This document shows, in pieces, positions 17,929-26,102 of a DNA stretch of 64,000 bases. The stretch is taken from positions 558,001 through 622,000 of the forward strand of contig AP018040.2 of assembly GCA_002356435.2 (NCBI GenBank), written 5' to 3'. Each line of letters begins with the position of its first letter. Position 1 is the stretch's first letter. Under the pieces are notes generated by a model that was not told where the DNA came from, did no database searches, and saw nothing but the letters and a program-made list of their open reading frames with translations. Both the position numbers and the translations under genes were made by a program. Source of the DNA: Petrimonas sp. IBARAKI. Its GTDB lineage: Bacteria; Bacteroidota; Bacteroidia; Bacteroidales; Dysgonomonadaceae.

Positions 17929-18945
17929 TTATACTTCGAAATTTGGATCAACGTGTTCTTTTATTTTCAAACGGATGCTTTCGATGGTTTCCCACTCGGT
18001 GTTGTCGCCGGAATTATAACTAAATCCTTCGGGAACTTTCTTCGCATTAAAATATGTGATATAGTCTTCCATTTTCCAAACAGGTTTTTGTGGTAGGATG
18101 GTGTAGTACGTTCCTAAATCAAACGTATGGAAAGCGTCGGATGGCGTAATCATCTCTTCGTGTATTTTTTCTCCGGGACGGATGCCGATAACCCGGTGCT
18201 CGCATTCAGGAGCGATGGCTTTGGCCAATTCCATAATCCGGTACGATGGAATTTTGGGAATAAATATCTCACCACCCCACGCGTATTCCAATGCGAACAA
18301 CACCATATCCACACCGCCTTGAATGGGAATGTTGAAACGGGTCATGTGTGGCTCGGTAATGGGAATAACGCCATCTTTTTTCTTTTTTATAAAAAATGGG
18401 ATAACCGAACCGTTTGAGCCCATGACGTTTCCGTAGCGAACCACCGAAAATTTAATAGGGTTGCTTCCCTTGATATTATTGGCGGCTACAAATAATTTAT
18501 CCGATGCCAATTTTGTTGCTCCGTATAAATTGATAGGAGCGCAGGCTTTATCCGTCGACAAAGCGACAACACTTTTCACATTTGTTGCCAAACATGCGTC
18601 AATTACGTTTTGCGCTCCGCCGATATTAGTTTTTACGCACTCGGAGGGATTATACTCTGCAATATGAACATGTTTCATGGCGGCTGCGTGAATCACATAC
18701 TCGATTCCGCTTAATGCACGTGTCAAGCGTTCTTTGTCACGTACATCGCCGACAAAAAAACGTATTTGCGGATACTTGGAATGGGGATATTCCTGATCCA
18801 TGATGAATTGTTTTTGTTCATCACGCGAATAAATGACCAATCGTTTTATATTGGGCCATTTTTTAAAAATGGTTTTGGTCAATGCTTTACCTAAAGAACC
18901 TGTACCTCCCGTTATAAGGATGCTTTTTCCTGTTAAGTCTAACAT
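17929..18945 (-). CDS. pseB: UDP-N-acetylglucosamine 4,6-dehydratase (inverting)
   Basis: 338 residues from ATG 18945. An in-frame upstream ATG at 18972 is rejected because it would lie upstream of or within the promoter. Extended SDR protein: glycine motif ITGGTGSLGK (11-20), then STDK (130-133), Tyr141 and Lys145. Asp132/Lys133/Tyr141 coincide with the catalytic residues of Helicobacter FlaA1/PseB. It converts UDP-GlcNAc to the 4-keto-6-deoxy-L-arabino sugar with C5 inversion, the first committed step to Pse. It is the first gene of the polysaccharide series, with a promoter-like box immediately upstream. Confidence 0.94.
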   Translation of the reverse strand: MLDLTGKSILITGGTGSLGKALTKTIFKKWPNIKRLVIYSRDEQKQFIMDQEYPHSKYPQIRFFVGDVRDKERLTRALSGIEYVIHAAAMKHVHIAEYNPSECVKTNIGGAQNVIDACLATNVKSVVALSTDKACAPINLYGATKLASDKLFVAANNIKGSNPIKFSVVRYGNVMGSNGSVIPFFIKKKKDGVIPITEPHMTRFNIPIQGGVDMVLFALEYAWGGEIFIPKIPSYRIMELAKAIAPECEHRVIGIRPGEKIHEEMITPSDAFHTFDLGTYYTILPQKPVWKMEDYITYFNAKKVPEGFSYNSGDNTEWETIESIRLKIKEHVDPNFEV

Positions 18946-18961
18946 GATAAAAATTTTCTTA

Positions 18962-18996
18962 CAAAAGTACAAAAAATCCTCCAGTCCTTAACCAAA
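18962..18996 (-). promoter_or_regulatory. Putative promoter of the Pse/polysaccharide operon
   Basis: Minus strand TACTTTTG (18969 to 18962) is a perfect TAnnTTTG -7 box and TTTG (18996 to 18993) a -33 box, spacer 23 nt. The predicted start site lies only about 10-17 nt before the pseB ATG at 18945, so the leader is very short. If real, it could drive everything down to the left edge. Confidence 0.45.
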
Positions 18997-19559
18997 TAAG
19001 CACAATCTTTTCATTCTAAGTTATGGTGATAAAAATAACTTACCGTTTTTAATATTTGCTTTTGACTTTCCTACTTCTCGTTTATAAAGATAAGGTAAAG
19101 GCAGCTTGTTAAAGGTGTGTTATAATAAGTTTCTATTAAAAAAACAGGGAATAAGATCATCTTTGCGGAGTCCATCATTAATTAGCGTTGTGTTTTTTGC
19201 CAGTTAGATAACCAGATGAAACTTTTCGAAGGCGCCGGGTGTTACGCCGAATATAAAATACCACATCATTGTGGATTTGGGCAACTGGAGAAAAATGGTT
19301 GCTGAAGAATAGAATCTTTTTGTGAATGAATAATTACCTGTGAATTTCATTACTGGTGGTGTGATTTGAAGCAATTCCATCAGTAAGTACGGTGTGCCAG
19401 TTACTGGTTATACAATAATCAGGAGATATATACGGTACTTCTATATCCTTGCTAATCGGAATTCGTAATGATTGGTGAGTTATACCTCAAACTAGAAATC
19501 AGTCAAATGTATTTTTTTGAATATTTTTCATCGCTTTTAATCAGCAATTTACCGCGACA
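18997..19559 (-). other. Long gene-free stretch between wzz and pseB
   Basis: About 560 nt with no convincing gene on either strand. The longest plus-strand reading from ATG 19216 ends after 29 codons and is not recognisable. There are small palindromes such as CCAGT-T-ACTGG (19397-19407), and CCAGTTA and ACTGG recur several times. I found no long inverted repeats of the kind that flank invertible capsule promoters, no transposase remnant and no NusG-like (UpxY) or UpxZ gene. It may hold regulatory sequence for the locus or be a decayed junction. Confidence 0.4.
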
Positions 19560-20720
19560 TCACTTTTCTTCCTTCACCTCTTTCACTATATCTTGAACAA
19601 GCGGTTCTATCAACACCCAGCCCGTACTTACAATTAACCCCAAAAACAAAAATACAGCTATAATCATACTTCTTCGGGGTGTACTTCTTTGCTGTGGCAC
19701 CACCACAGGGTCAATTATAGTGAGTACAGGGGTTGATTCTTTAACGGACAATTTGGCTTGTTCTAATTGTTTAGCTAACTCGTTATATACTGTGAACGCA
19801 ATATCGTATTCGCTACTTAATCGTCGTTCAGTAGTGCGTGCCATGGCGGACACAAGTCCGCGGTTAGCATCCTGAAAAGCTGCCAGATTTGTCTGTTTCT
19901 GTAAGAAGTCTTTTCGAGCTTCGGAATAATTTGATTCAACAAATAATAAATTATCTTGTTGCTTTTGAGCTTTGTAGTCTTTAACATATTTTTCCAATGT
20001 CTTGAATAAGTGGTCGGCAATAGCTGCAGCTGCTTCTGGCTCTGCAAAAGAATAGCCCAACTTAATATAGCCGTCTCTGGAATTACTTTCAAATAGAATA
20101 TTTTGTTGTATAAGGCTGATGGCCTTTCTTTCTTTTGATGTTAAAGATAAAACCTCTCCGCTTATAGTATCAGTGTAAGCAACCGCTGCTTCTTCATTAG
20201 AAGTATTTTTATGAATTGATGAAAGAATTACTCCTGGAAGTCCGATGGTGTATTTTTTGATTGCGTTTAAAAGATTTTTTTGCTGGTATTGTTTATAGTT
20301 ATAATATTCGTAAAGCGTGATGGGAGTTGATGATTTTTTTACCGGGATTGGCATTTGCATTATTTCACGACAAAAGGGTACGCTTTTTACAATATTAGGA
20401 TACACTGTTGGGGAGAGCGTTTCTCCGGTCATAGATGAGGCAAGGTTAACACCCATCATGGAAGCTAATCCTCCTAGATTTCCGGTATTCCGTTGACTGG
20501 ATTGGGGTACGATAGTAGAACTGGCTGAGTATGATACGGGTGAGGTAAGTGCGATAAAAATCCCCAACAAGAAAAATACTCCGGTGGTGATTAGGATAAA
20601 TCTACGTTTCATCCATAACTGCCGAATTATGTCTTTTAAATCTATTTCATCCGAAACATTCTCTCCCGTACATTGAGTCGAAAGTTCGCTAGGAACATGT
20701 ATGTTTGTTTTTTCTTGCAT
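19560..20720 (-). CDS. wzz: Polysaccharide chain-length determinant (Wzz/GNVR domain)
   Basis: 386 residues. Cytoplasmic N-terminus with DEIDLKDIIRQLWMKRR, membrane helix 1 (about 41-60), a long periplasmic region with coiled-coil character (about 240-330), a GNVR-type segment with the Pro-rich PVVVPQQRSTPRRS, and membrane helix 2 (about 362-380). This is the PCP (polysaccharide co-polymerase) layout. No Walker kinase domain follows, so it is the Wzz type without a fused BY-kinase. It sets glycan length together with Wzy and may contact the Wza-like exporter encoded 161 nt upstream. No clear promoter was seen in the 161-nt gap, so it may be co-transcribed with that gene. Confidence 0.88.
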   Translation of the reverse strand: MQEKTNIHVPSELSTQCTGENVSDEIDLKDIIRQLWMKRRFILITTGVFFLLGIFIALTSPVSYSASSTIVPQSSQRNTGNLGGLASMMGVNLASSMTGETLSPTVYPNIVKSVPFCREIMQMPIPVKKSSTPITLYEYYNYKQYQQKNLLNAIKKYTIGLPGVILSSIHKNTSNEEAAVAYTDTISGEVLSLTSKERKAISLIQQNILFESNSRDGYIKLGYSFAEPEAAAAIADHLFKTLEKYVKDYKAQKQQDNLLFVESNYSEARKDFLQKQTNLAAFQDANRGLVSAMARTTERRLSSEYDIAFTVYNELAKQLEQAKLSVKESTPVLTIIDPVVVPQQRSTPRRSMIIAVFLFLGLIVSTGWVLIEPLVQDIVKEVKEEK

Positions 20721-20881
20721 AAGTTTTGAATTCGTTTAAAATATCTTGCCTTATTTTTAATCGAAGTTGTTGCTCTTCATTTGCTATTTGATCCTTTTTC
20801 TCTTATTTATGTGGAGAGTTTAGGAGGGTTGAGGATGGGTTAAATCTTAGATATGCATCACTTCCTCCTCATTCAATTTTT

Positions 20882-23254
20882 TTAAAAAAATCTGCTTATG
20901 ATCAACGCGAGAGAGGCAAGTGTAGTTGACATTCCCAGAATGTTTTGAATTCCTACCGATTCACGTTCTGGCCTTTCCGGTACGATAATCTCGCACCCGG
21001 GCTCTATTTTGGCCCACCGGCCGCTGGCCACTTTTCCATTCATATAAATTACAAACGGTTTGTTTTTCATGGCCAGGCGGGAATACCCTCCTGCCTGACG
21101 GACGTAACTATCCAGGCTCATCCGTTTGTTGTAGGTAACGGTGTTCGGATACAGTACTCCACCAGAAATTTTCACGGTGCCTTCGTATTGAGGAATAAAA
21201 ATCTCGTCACCTTGACGCAGGATAATATCATCATCGCTTCCGGGTTTCTTCATTGCTTTCTCCAGGTCAATCCCGACATATTGTGTGCTGAAGTCCATGT
21301 TCTCAATATAGGTGGAGTCTCCTTCGGCGGTCGCCCTAGCCAGGAGGGCATCGCGAGTCCTTCTTCGTTCGGCTTCGTTTAACTGGCGGGATAATCGGGC
21401 CCCTTTGGCATACGCATATTCCGTTAACCCCCCCGCCCGCTGGATAAACGAAGATAACCGCTCGTCTTTTTTTATCTTGGCATACTGCCCGTCAAACAAC
21501 ACTTCTCCACGTAAGGTAATATTCTGTTGTATTTCGTATCCCGGAGAGCGGCGTATCACAACTTGATCGAAGGGGTGAAGTACAAATGATGTATCATTCG
21601 ATATGATTATACCGTCTCTTAATGAGAAACGGAACGCCTCTCCGGTTTGGGAAGATGAAGAGGTGCTGGCTGGATTCTTAATCCGGCGATAAACATCGAT
21701 CTGTGCTGTGGAGGCAGATTCTCTTAATCCACCGGCTCTCAAGACAACATCCTCGAGGTGCATGTTTTCCGCATAGGGATAATTACCCGGAGCGCGAACT
21801 TCCCCTCCTACATATACCGTGAGGCTGTCTTCGATGGAGAAAATAGAGGGTATATGCAGGCGATCGTTCTTTTGCAGCGGAATATCGGGTATGCGGTTGC
21901 TTAGCAATGCATCCAGGTCGAACGACTGCATGGTCTGCTTTAAGTCTTCTTGCTCGCGGTACAACAATGCGCGGTAAACATAAGCGTCGCCCGTTATTCC
22001 TTGTGCTATCGATACCAGGTCGCGCACCGTCCTGATCTGATCCCCAATAGCATATTGTCCCGGACGATACACTGCCCCGGTAATTTCCACCATGTTGGAG
22101 AACCGGTTGAGTATGGTGGATACGGTTATGAAATCGCCATCCTGTATTGTGAAGGAGGCAAAGCCGGTTTGATTTACCGTGAAGGTTTCTTTTTCGTAAT
22201 CGCCCTTCCGGTCTACCTGGATGTTGTTCTTATAGGCTTCGCCTGTGAAACCGCCGGCAAAACCTAGAACATCCTGAAGCGTTTCATCGGGGCGCATCTC
22301 GTATTTCATGGGGCGTTTTACTTCCCCGGCGATCTGGGCAAGCCCTACGTAAGGGTCAACCATCACGATATCCCCGTCCTGCAGGGAAATATCGTTCATG
22401 TTGTTGCCTTTGAGGAGGTATTCGTACAAATCGACCGTGGCTGCCACCCGGCCTCCCCGGAATACGCGGATGTTGCGCAAACTTCCGATGGGTGTTATGC
22501 CGCCGGCGGCGTACAGCGCATGGAAAGCCGATGAGAAGGACGTCAGCGTATACGTTCCGGGGGTGGTTACCTCACCCATCACATTGACTTTTATGGTACG
22601 GGTATTTCCCACGGAGAGGGCGAGAAAAGTACGGGGTTGACTCGAATTGAGGTCGGAATAGATACCCGAGAACTCATTGCGGATACGGCCGGTTGCCTGA
22701 TCAATATTCATTCCGCTGAGCTGGATACGCCCCAGCCCCGGCACGGTGATGTAGCCGTCGGGGGTAACGGTGTAACGTACGTTCAGCTCCGAGTCCCCCC
22801 ACACGTCGATAATGACCTCGTCGCCCGGCCCCAGTACATAATTCGCAGGGGTAGGCATGTTCACGTTGGGAGCGAAAGTCAGGTTTTCCCGGGAGAAAAA
22901 ATCCTGTCCGAAAATACGTTTTCCGGGAGGGATGGTGTCGTTGGGGTTTATTCTTTCCGCAGGTTGTATATCGGGTAAAGCCCTGTCCAGGTTTTGCTGT
23001 GCATCGTAATTCGATTCTAACGGGCTCGTCGGGGTGTTTTCCTGATTGTACCGTTCCCGGATCCGCTGCAGCTGGGTGGCCGTAACGCCTTTCTTGCTCA
23101 GTTCAAGGAATATCTGTTGCTGAGACATTCCCTGATTGTTGTATTTCATGACTTCCTGCATCACCTGCTGGTCGCTCATTTGCGCGAACAGTGCGGTAGA
23201 GACGAACAAAAAGAAGAGGGTTAACAGTGTAGTAAACGTATATTTCCGTTGCAT
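20882..23254 (-). CDS. Wza-like polysaccharide export protein with multiple SLBB domains
   Basis: 790 residues from ATG 23254, chosen because a typical signal peptide (QRKYTFTTLLTLFFLFVSTALFA) starts there and the -7 box lies just upstream; an earlier in-frame ATG at 23320 is unlikely. After a Gln-rich N-terminal segment (MSDQQVMQEVMKYNNQGMSQ) comes the Poly_export domain (PANYVLGPGDEVIIDVWG ...) and then at least four SLBB repeats (for example VNVMGEVTTPGTYTL, EITGAVYRPGQYAI, VYVGGEVRAPGNYPY, ISGGVLYPNTVTYN). A C-terminal hydrophobic helix ends the protein. It forms the outer-membrane or periplasmic export channel for the glycan. Longer than E. coli Wza (379 aa) because of the extra SLBB repeats, as is usual in Bacteroidetes. 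Confidence 0.9.
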   Translation of the reverse strand: MQRKYTFTTLLTLFFLFVSTALFAQMSDQQVMQEVMKYNNQGMSQQQIFLELSKKGVTATQLQRIRERYNQENTPTSPLESNYDAQQNLDRALPDIQPAERINPNDTIPPGKRIFGQDFFSRENLTFAPNVNMPTPANYVLGPGDEVIIDVWGDSELNVRYTVTPDGYITVPGLGRIQLSGMNIDQATGRIRNEFSGIYSDLNSSQPRTFLALSVGNTRTIKVNVMGEVTTPGTYTLTSFSSAFHALYAAGGITPIGSLRNIRVFRGGRVAATVDLYEYLLKGNNMNDISLQDGDIVMVDPYVGLAQIAGEVKRPMKYEMRPDETLQDVLGFAGGFTGEAYKNNIQVDRKGDYEKETFTVNQTGFASFTIQDGDFITVSTILNRFSNMVEITGAVYRPGQYAIGDQIRTVRDLVSIAQGITGDAYVYRALLYREQEDLKQTMQSFDLDALLSNRIPDIPLQKNDRLHIPSIFSIEDSLTVYVGGEVRAPGNYPYAENMHLEDVVLRAGGLRESASTAQIDVYRRIKNPASTSSSSQTGEAFRFSLRDGIIISNDTSFVLHPFDQVVIRRSPGYEIQQNITLRGEVLFDGQYAKIKKDERLSSFIQRAGGLTEYAYAKGARLSRQLNEAERRRTRDALLARATAEGDSTYIENMDFSTQYVGIDLEKAMKKPGSDDDIILRQGDEIFIPQYEGTVKISGGVLYPNTVTYNKRMSLDSYVRQAGGYSRLAMKNKPFVIYMNGKVASGRWAKIEPGCEIIVPERPERESVGIQNILGMSTTLASLALIISRFF

Positions 23255-23285
23255 AGAAGTTGCTTTTTTGAGTACATATAACGTG

Positions 23286-23293
23286 CAAAAGTA
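23286..23293 (-). promoter_or_regulatory. Putative promoter of the wza-like gene
   Basis: Minus strand TACTTTTG is a perfect TAnnTTTG -7 box about 32 nt upstream of the chosen ATG at 23254. No exact TTTG is found at the -33 position. It supports the 23254 start because an ATG at 23320 would lie upstream of the box. Confidence 0.45.
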
Positions 23294-23372
23294 ATGGTTT
23301 TCATTGAATCTGTCCAACATGCGGAAAGTTTTAGGGAAAATTTACACAATTCGCCGGCCGTTTGCTCAGAAC

Positions 23373-24437
23373 TCAGTTCCCGTACATTCTTTGGTAATAC
23401 TGTTGATAATCACCGCTGGTGACGTTGTCCAGCCATTCCTGGTTCTCGAGGTACCAGCGCACGGTTTTCTCGATCCCTTCCTCGAACTGCAGCGACGGCT
23501 CCCAGCCGAGTTCGTTTTTCAGCTTCGTGGAGTCGATGGCATAGCGCAGGTCGTGGCCGGCACGGTCGGTAACGTACGTGATCAGCCTCTCCGACTCACC
23601 TTCCTTGCGCCCCAGTAACCGGTCGACCGTCTTGATCATTACCCGGATCAGGTCGATGTTTTTCCACTCGTTGAACCCGCCGATGTTGTAGGTATCACCC
23701 GTTTTCCCCCGGTGAAAAATCAGGTCGATGGCGCGGGCATGGTCTTCCACATAAAGCCAGTCGCGCACGTTCTCGCCTTTCCCGTAAACCGGAAGGGGTT
23801 TGTTGTGGCGGATGTTGTTGATGAACAACGGTATCAGCTTCTCGGGGAACTGGTAGGGCCCGTAATTGTTGGAACAGTTGGATAGGATAACGGGCAGTCC
23901 GTAGGTGTCGTGGTAGGCCCGCACGAAGTGGTCGGAAGCCGCCTTGGAGGCGGAGTAGGGTGAATGTGGGTCGTAGCGGGTCTCTTCGGTGAAAAGGGTG
24001 TCGTCGAAAGACAGCGCACCGTACACCTCGTCAGTGGAAACGTGGTAGAAGAGGTGTGAGGTTTGGGGTTGCCACATCCGACGGGCTGCTTCCAGCAGGT
24101 TGAGGGTGCCCATGACGTTCGTTTGAGCAAACGAAAACGGATCGGTAATGGAGCGGTCGACATGGCTCTCTGCCGCCAGGTGGATAACGCTGTCGATGGC
24201 ATACGCTTCAAACACGCGTAGCACGGCATCGAAGTCGCAGATATCGGCTTTGACGAACCGGTAGTTGGGGTTGTCCCGGACATCGAGCAGGTTGGCGAGG
24301 TTGCCGGCATAGGTGAGCTTATCGAGGTTTACGATGCGGTAATGGGGATAACGGTTTGCCATTAACCTCACCACGTGCGACCCGATAAATCCGGCTCCGC
24401 CGGTGATCAGGATATTTCTTTTGAATTGGCCTTCCAT
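23373..24437 (-). CDS. rfbB: dTDP-glucose 4,6-dehydratase
   Basis: 354 residues from ATG 24437, 2 nt after the rfbC stop. A longer in-frame start at 24518 would overlap rfbC by 79 nt and lacks homology. SDR glycine motif NILITGGAGFIGSHVVRL, STDEVYG with the catalytic Thr/Asp/Glu, and the YSASKAASDHFV Tyr/Lys pair. It makes dTDP-4-keto-6-deoxyglucose. It ends a three-gene operon rfbA-rfbC-rfbB. GC content (around 55-60%) is far above that of the Pse locus, so these genes look native. Confidence 0.95.
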   Translation of the reverse strand: MEGQFKRNILITGGAGFIGSHVVRLMANRYPHYRIVNLDKLTYAGNLANLLDVRDNPNYRFVKADICDFDAVLRVFEAYAIDSVIHLAAESHVDRSITDPFSFAQTNVMGTLNLLEAARRMWQPQTSHLFYHVSTDEVYGALSFDDTLFTEETRYDPHSPYSASKAASDHFVRAYHDTYGLPVILSNCSNNYGPYQFPEKLIPLFINNIRHNKPLPVYGKGENVRDWLYVEDHARAIDLIFHRGKTGDTYNIGGFNEWKNIDLIRVMIKTVDRLLGRKEGESERLITYVTDRAGHDLRYAIDSTKLKNELGWEPSLQFEEGIEKTVRWYLENQEWLDNVTSGDYQQYYQRMYGN

Positions 24438-24439
24438 CA

Positions 24440-24985
24440 CTATAGTTTTAACTCGTTTAATAACACATTTTTTTTGTCTTTCTCCGACAAAATTACATCT
24501 TCTTCCGGTAATTTCCAATCGATCCCCAACGCAGGGTCGTTCCAGAGGATACCGCCTTCAGAATGAGGAACGTAGTATCTGTCGCATTTGTACTGAAAAA
24601 CAACCTCATCGCTCAGTACCGCGAAACCGTGGGCAAAACCCCGGGGAATAAAGAGCTGACGTTTGTTCTCACCGGATAACTCCGTGGAGACGTGATGGCC
24701 AAATGTTGGCGACCCTTTCCGGATATCCACGGCAATGTCCAGCACTTTCCCTTTTACCACACGCACCAGCTTGGCCTGCGCGTGGGGCGGTTTCTGGAAA
24801 TGCAATCCCCGCAGGACACCGTAGCGGGAGCTGGACTCGTTGTCCTGGACAAAGGTGGTCTTGCATACTTTTTCTTCGAACTCCCGCTGGGAAAACGATT
24901 CGAAGAAATAGCCCCGCTCGTCGCCGAACACTTTTGGCTCGAGAATAACAACGCCTTCAATGGCTGTGGTGGTGATCTTCATCAT
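24440..24985 (-). CDS. rfbC: dTDP-4-dehydrorhamnose 3,5-epimerase
   Basis: 181 residues, standard RmlC cupin. Motifs: [37 protein letters not shown] with the catalytic His, [19 protein letters not shown], and [17 protein letters not shown]. It epimerises dTDP-4-keto-6-deoxyglucose at C3 and C5. It overlaps rfbA by 4 nt and is followed 2 nt later by rfbB. No rfbD (the 4-keto reductase) is found in this window. Confidence 0.95.
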   Translation of the reverse strand: MMKITTTAIEGVVILEPKVFGDERGYFFESFSQREFEEKVCKTTFVQDNESSSRYGVLRGLHFQKPPHAQAKLVRVVKGKVLDIAVDIRKGSPTFGHHVSTELSGENKRQLFIPRGFAHGFAVLSDEVVFQYKCDRYYVPHSEGGILWNDPALGIDWKLPEEDVILSEKDKKNVLLNELKL

Positions 24986-25860
24986 GCCTCCCCGATTAGT
25001 TTCAGCAGGTATTGGCCGTATTCGTTTTTTTTCATCGGTTCCGCCAGGTGCCGGAGCTTTTCGTCGTTGATCCAGCCGTTGCGCCAGGCAATCTCTTCGA
25101 GGCAGGATATCTTCAGCCCCTGCCGTTTCTCCAGCACTTCGATAAACGTGGACGCTTCCGACAAGGAGCCGAAGGTGCCGGTGTCGAGCCAGGCGAAGCC
25201 GCGGCCAAAGAGTTGGACCTTAAGCTGTCGGTCCTTCAGAAACTGCTGGTTCACGGCGGTTATCTCCAACTCTCCTCGTGCGGAGGGACGAATGCTTTTG
25301 GCCACTTCCACCACCTTGTTCGGGTAGAAATAGAGGCCCACAATCGCGTAATTCGATTTGGGCTGTTGGGGTTTCTCCTCGATGCTCAGCACGTTGCCCT
25401 CCAGGTCAAATTCGGCCACCCCGTACCTTTCCGGGTCGTTCACCCAGTATCCGAAGACAGTGGCGTTGTTGCCCGATTCCGCATCCTTGACGGCCTGCCT
25501 CAACAGATTGGGGAAACCCTGCCCGTAAAAAATATTGTCGCCCAGCACCAGGCAGGCGCAATCGTTGCCAATGAACTCCTCGCCGATGATGAACGCCTGG
25601 GCCAGCCCGTCGGGGCTGGGTTGCTCCGCGTAGGAAAAGGTGACGCCGTAGTCCGCCCCGTCGCCCAGCAGCCGTTCAAACCCGGGAAGGTCGTGCGGCG
25701 TGGAGATGATGAGGATATCCTTGATCCCTGCGAGCATAAGGGCGGAGATGGGATAATAGACCATGGGTTTATCGTATACAGGGATAAGTTGCTTGGAGAT
25801 TCCTTTCGTGATCGGATAGAGGCGGGTGCCGGACCCTCCGGCAAGTACGATTCCTTTCAT
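24982..25860 (-). CDS. rfbA: Glucose-1-phosphate thymidylyltransferase
   Basis: 292 residues. The N-terminal [18 protein letters not shown] signature nucleotide-binding loop, [22 protein letters not shown] and the [11 protein letters not shown] segment are diagnostic of RmlA. It makes dTDP-glucose from glucose-1-phosphate and dTTP, the first step of dTDP-rhamnose and other dTDP-deoxysugar routes. First gene of the rfbACB operon; two -7-like boxes lie about 105-120 nt upstream. Confidence 0.96.
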   Translation of the reverse strand: MKGIVLAGGSGTRLYPITKGISKQLIPVYDKPMVYYPISALMLAGIKDILIISTPHDLPGFERLLGDGADYGVTFSYAEQPSPDGLAQAFIIGEEFIGNDCACLVLGDNIFYGQGFPNLLRQAVKDAESGNNATVFGYWVNDPERYGVAEFDLEGNVLSIEEKPQQPKSNYAIVGLYFYPNKVVEVAKSIRPSARGELEITAVNQQFLKDRQLKVQLFGRGFAWLDTGTFGSLSEASTFIEVLEKRQGLKISCLEEIAWRNGWINDEKLRHLAEPMKKNEYGQYLLKLIGEA

Positions 25861-25963
25861 ATATCTTGTTTAAAGAATATTTGTAGCTAAATCTTCGACT
25901 GACAATGTCTCATCTCTAGCTGTATTTAAAAAATAAGAAACGAAGTATTGAACATAACAATTA

Positions 25964-25980
25964 CAAAAATAACAAAATTA
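25964..25980 (-). promoter_or_regulatory. Putative promoter boxes for rfbACB
   Basis: Two adjacent minus-strand matches to TAnnTTTG: TAATTTTG (25980 to 25973) and TATTTTTG (25971 to 25964). Neither has a well spaced TTTG. They give a leader of about 100 nt before rfbA. The region 25861-26057 is AT-rich and holds no gene. Confidence 0.25.
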
Positions 25981-26057
25981 AACGACAAATGTTGTAATTT
26001 TTTTAAATTCTACCCGTCGCATTTTTCTCTCATGGGCGGTATTTCAACAATTCTTTT

Positions 26058-26065
26058 TATCTTTG
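26058..26065 (+). promoter_or_regulatory. Putative promoter of the DUF3078 gene
   Basis: TATCTTTG is a perfect -7 box, 38 nt before the ATG at 26103. The alternative ATG at 26085 would leave only about a dozen leader bases. Confidence 0.4.
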
Positions 26066-26102
26066 CTTTTAAAACAGAAAAAGAATGTCGAATAATACAA
26101 TT

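Noticed and set aside
18997-19559. Invertible (phase-variable) promoter as in Bacteroides capsule loci
   Set aside because: Only very short palindromes are found; no pair of long inverted repeats and no recombinase gene nearby.
25012-25890. 292-codon plus-strand frame opposite rfbA
   Set aside because: Covers nearly the same span as rfbA in the complementary frame; no domain and no promoter placement.
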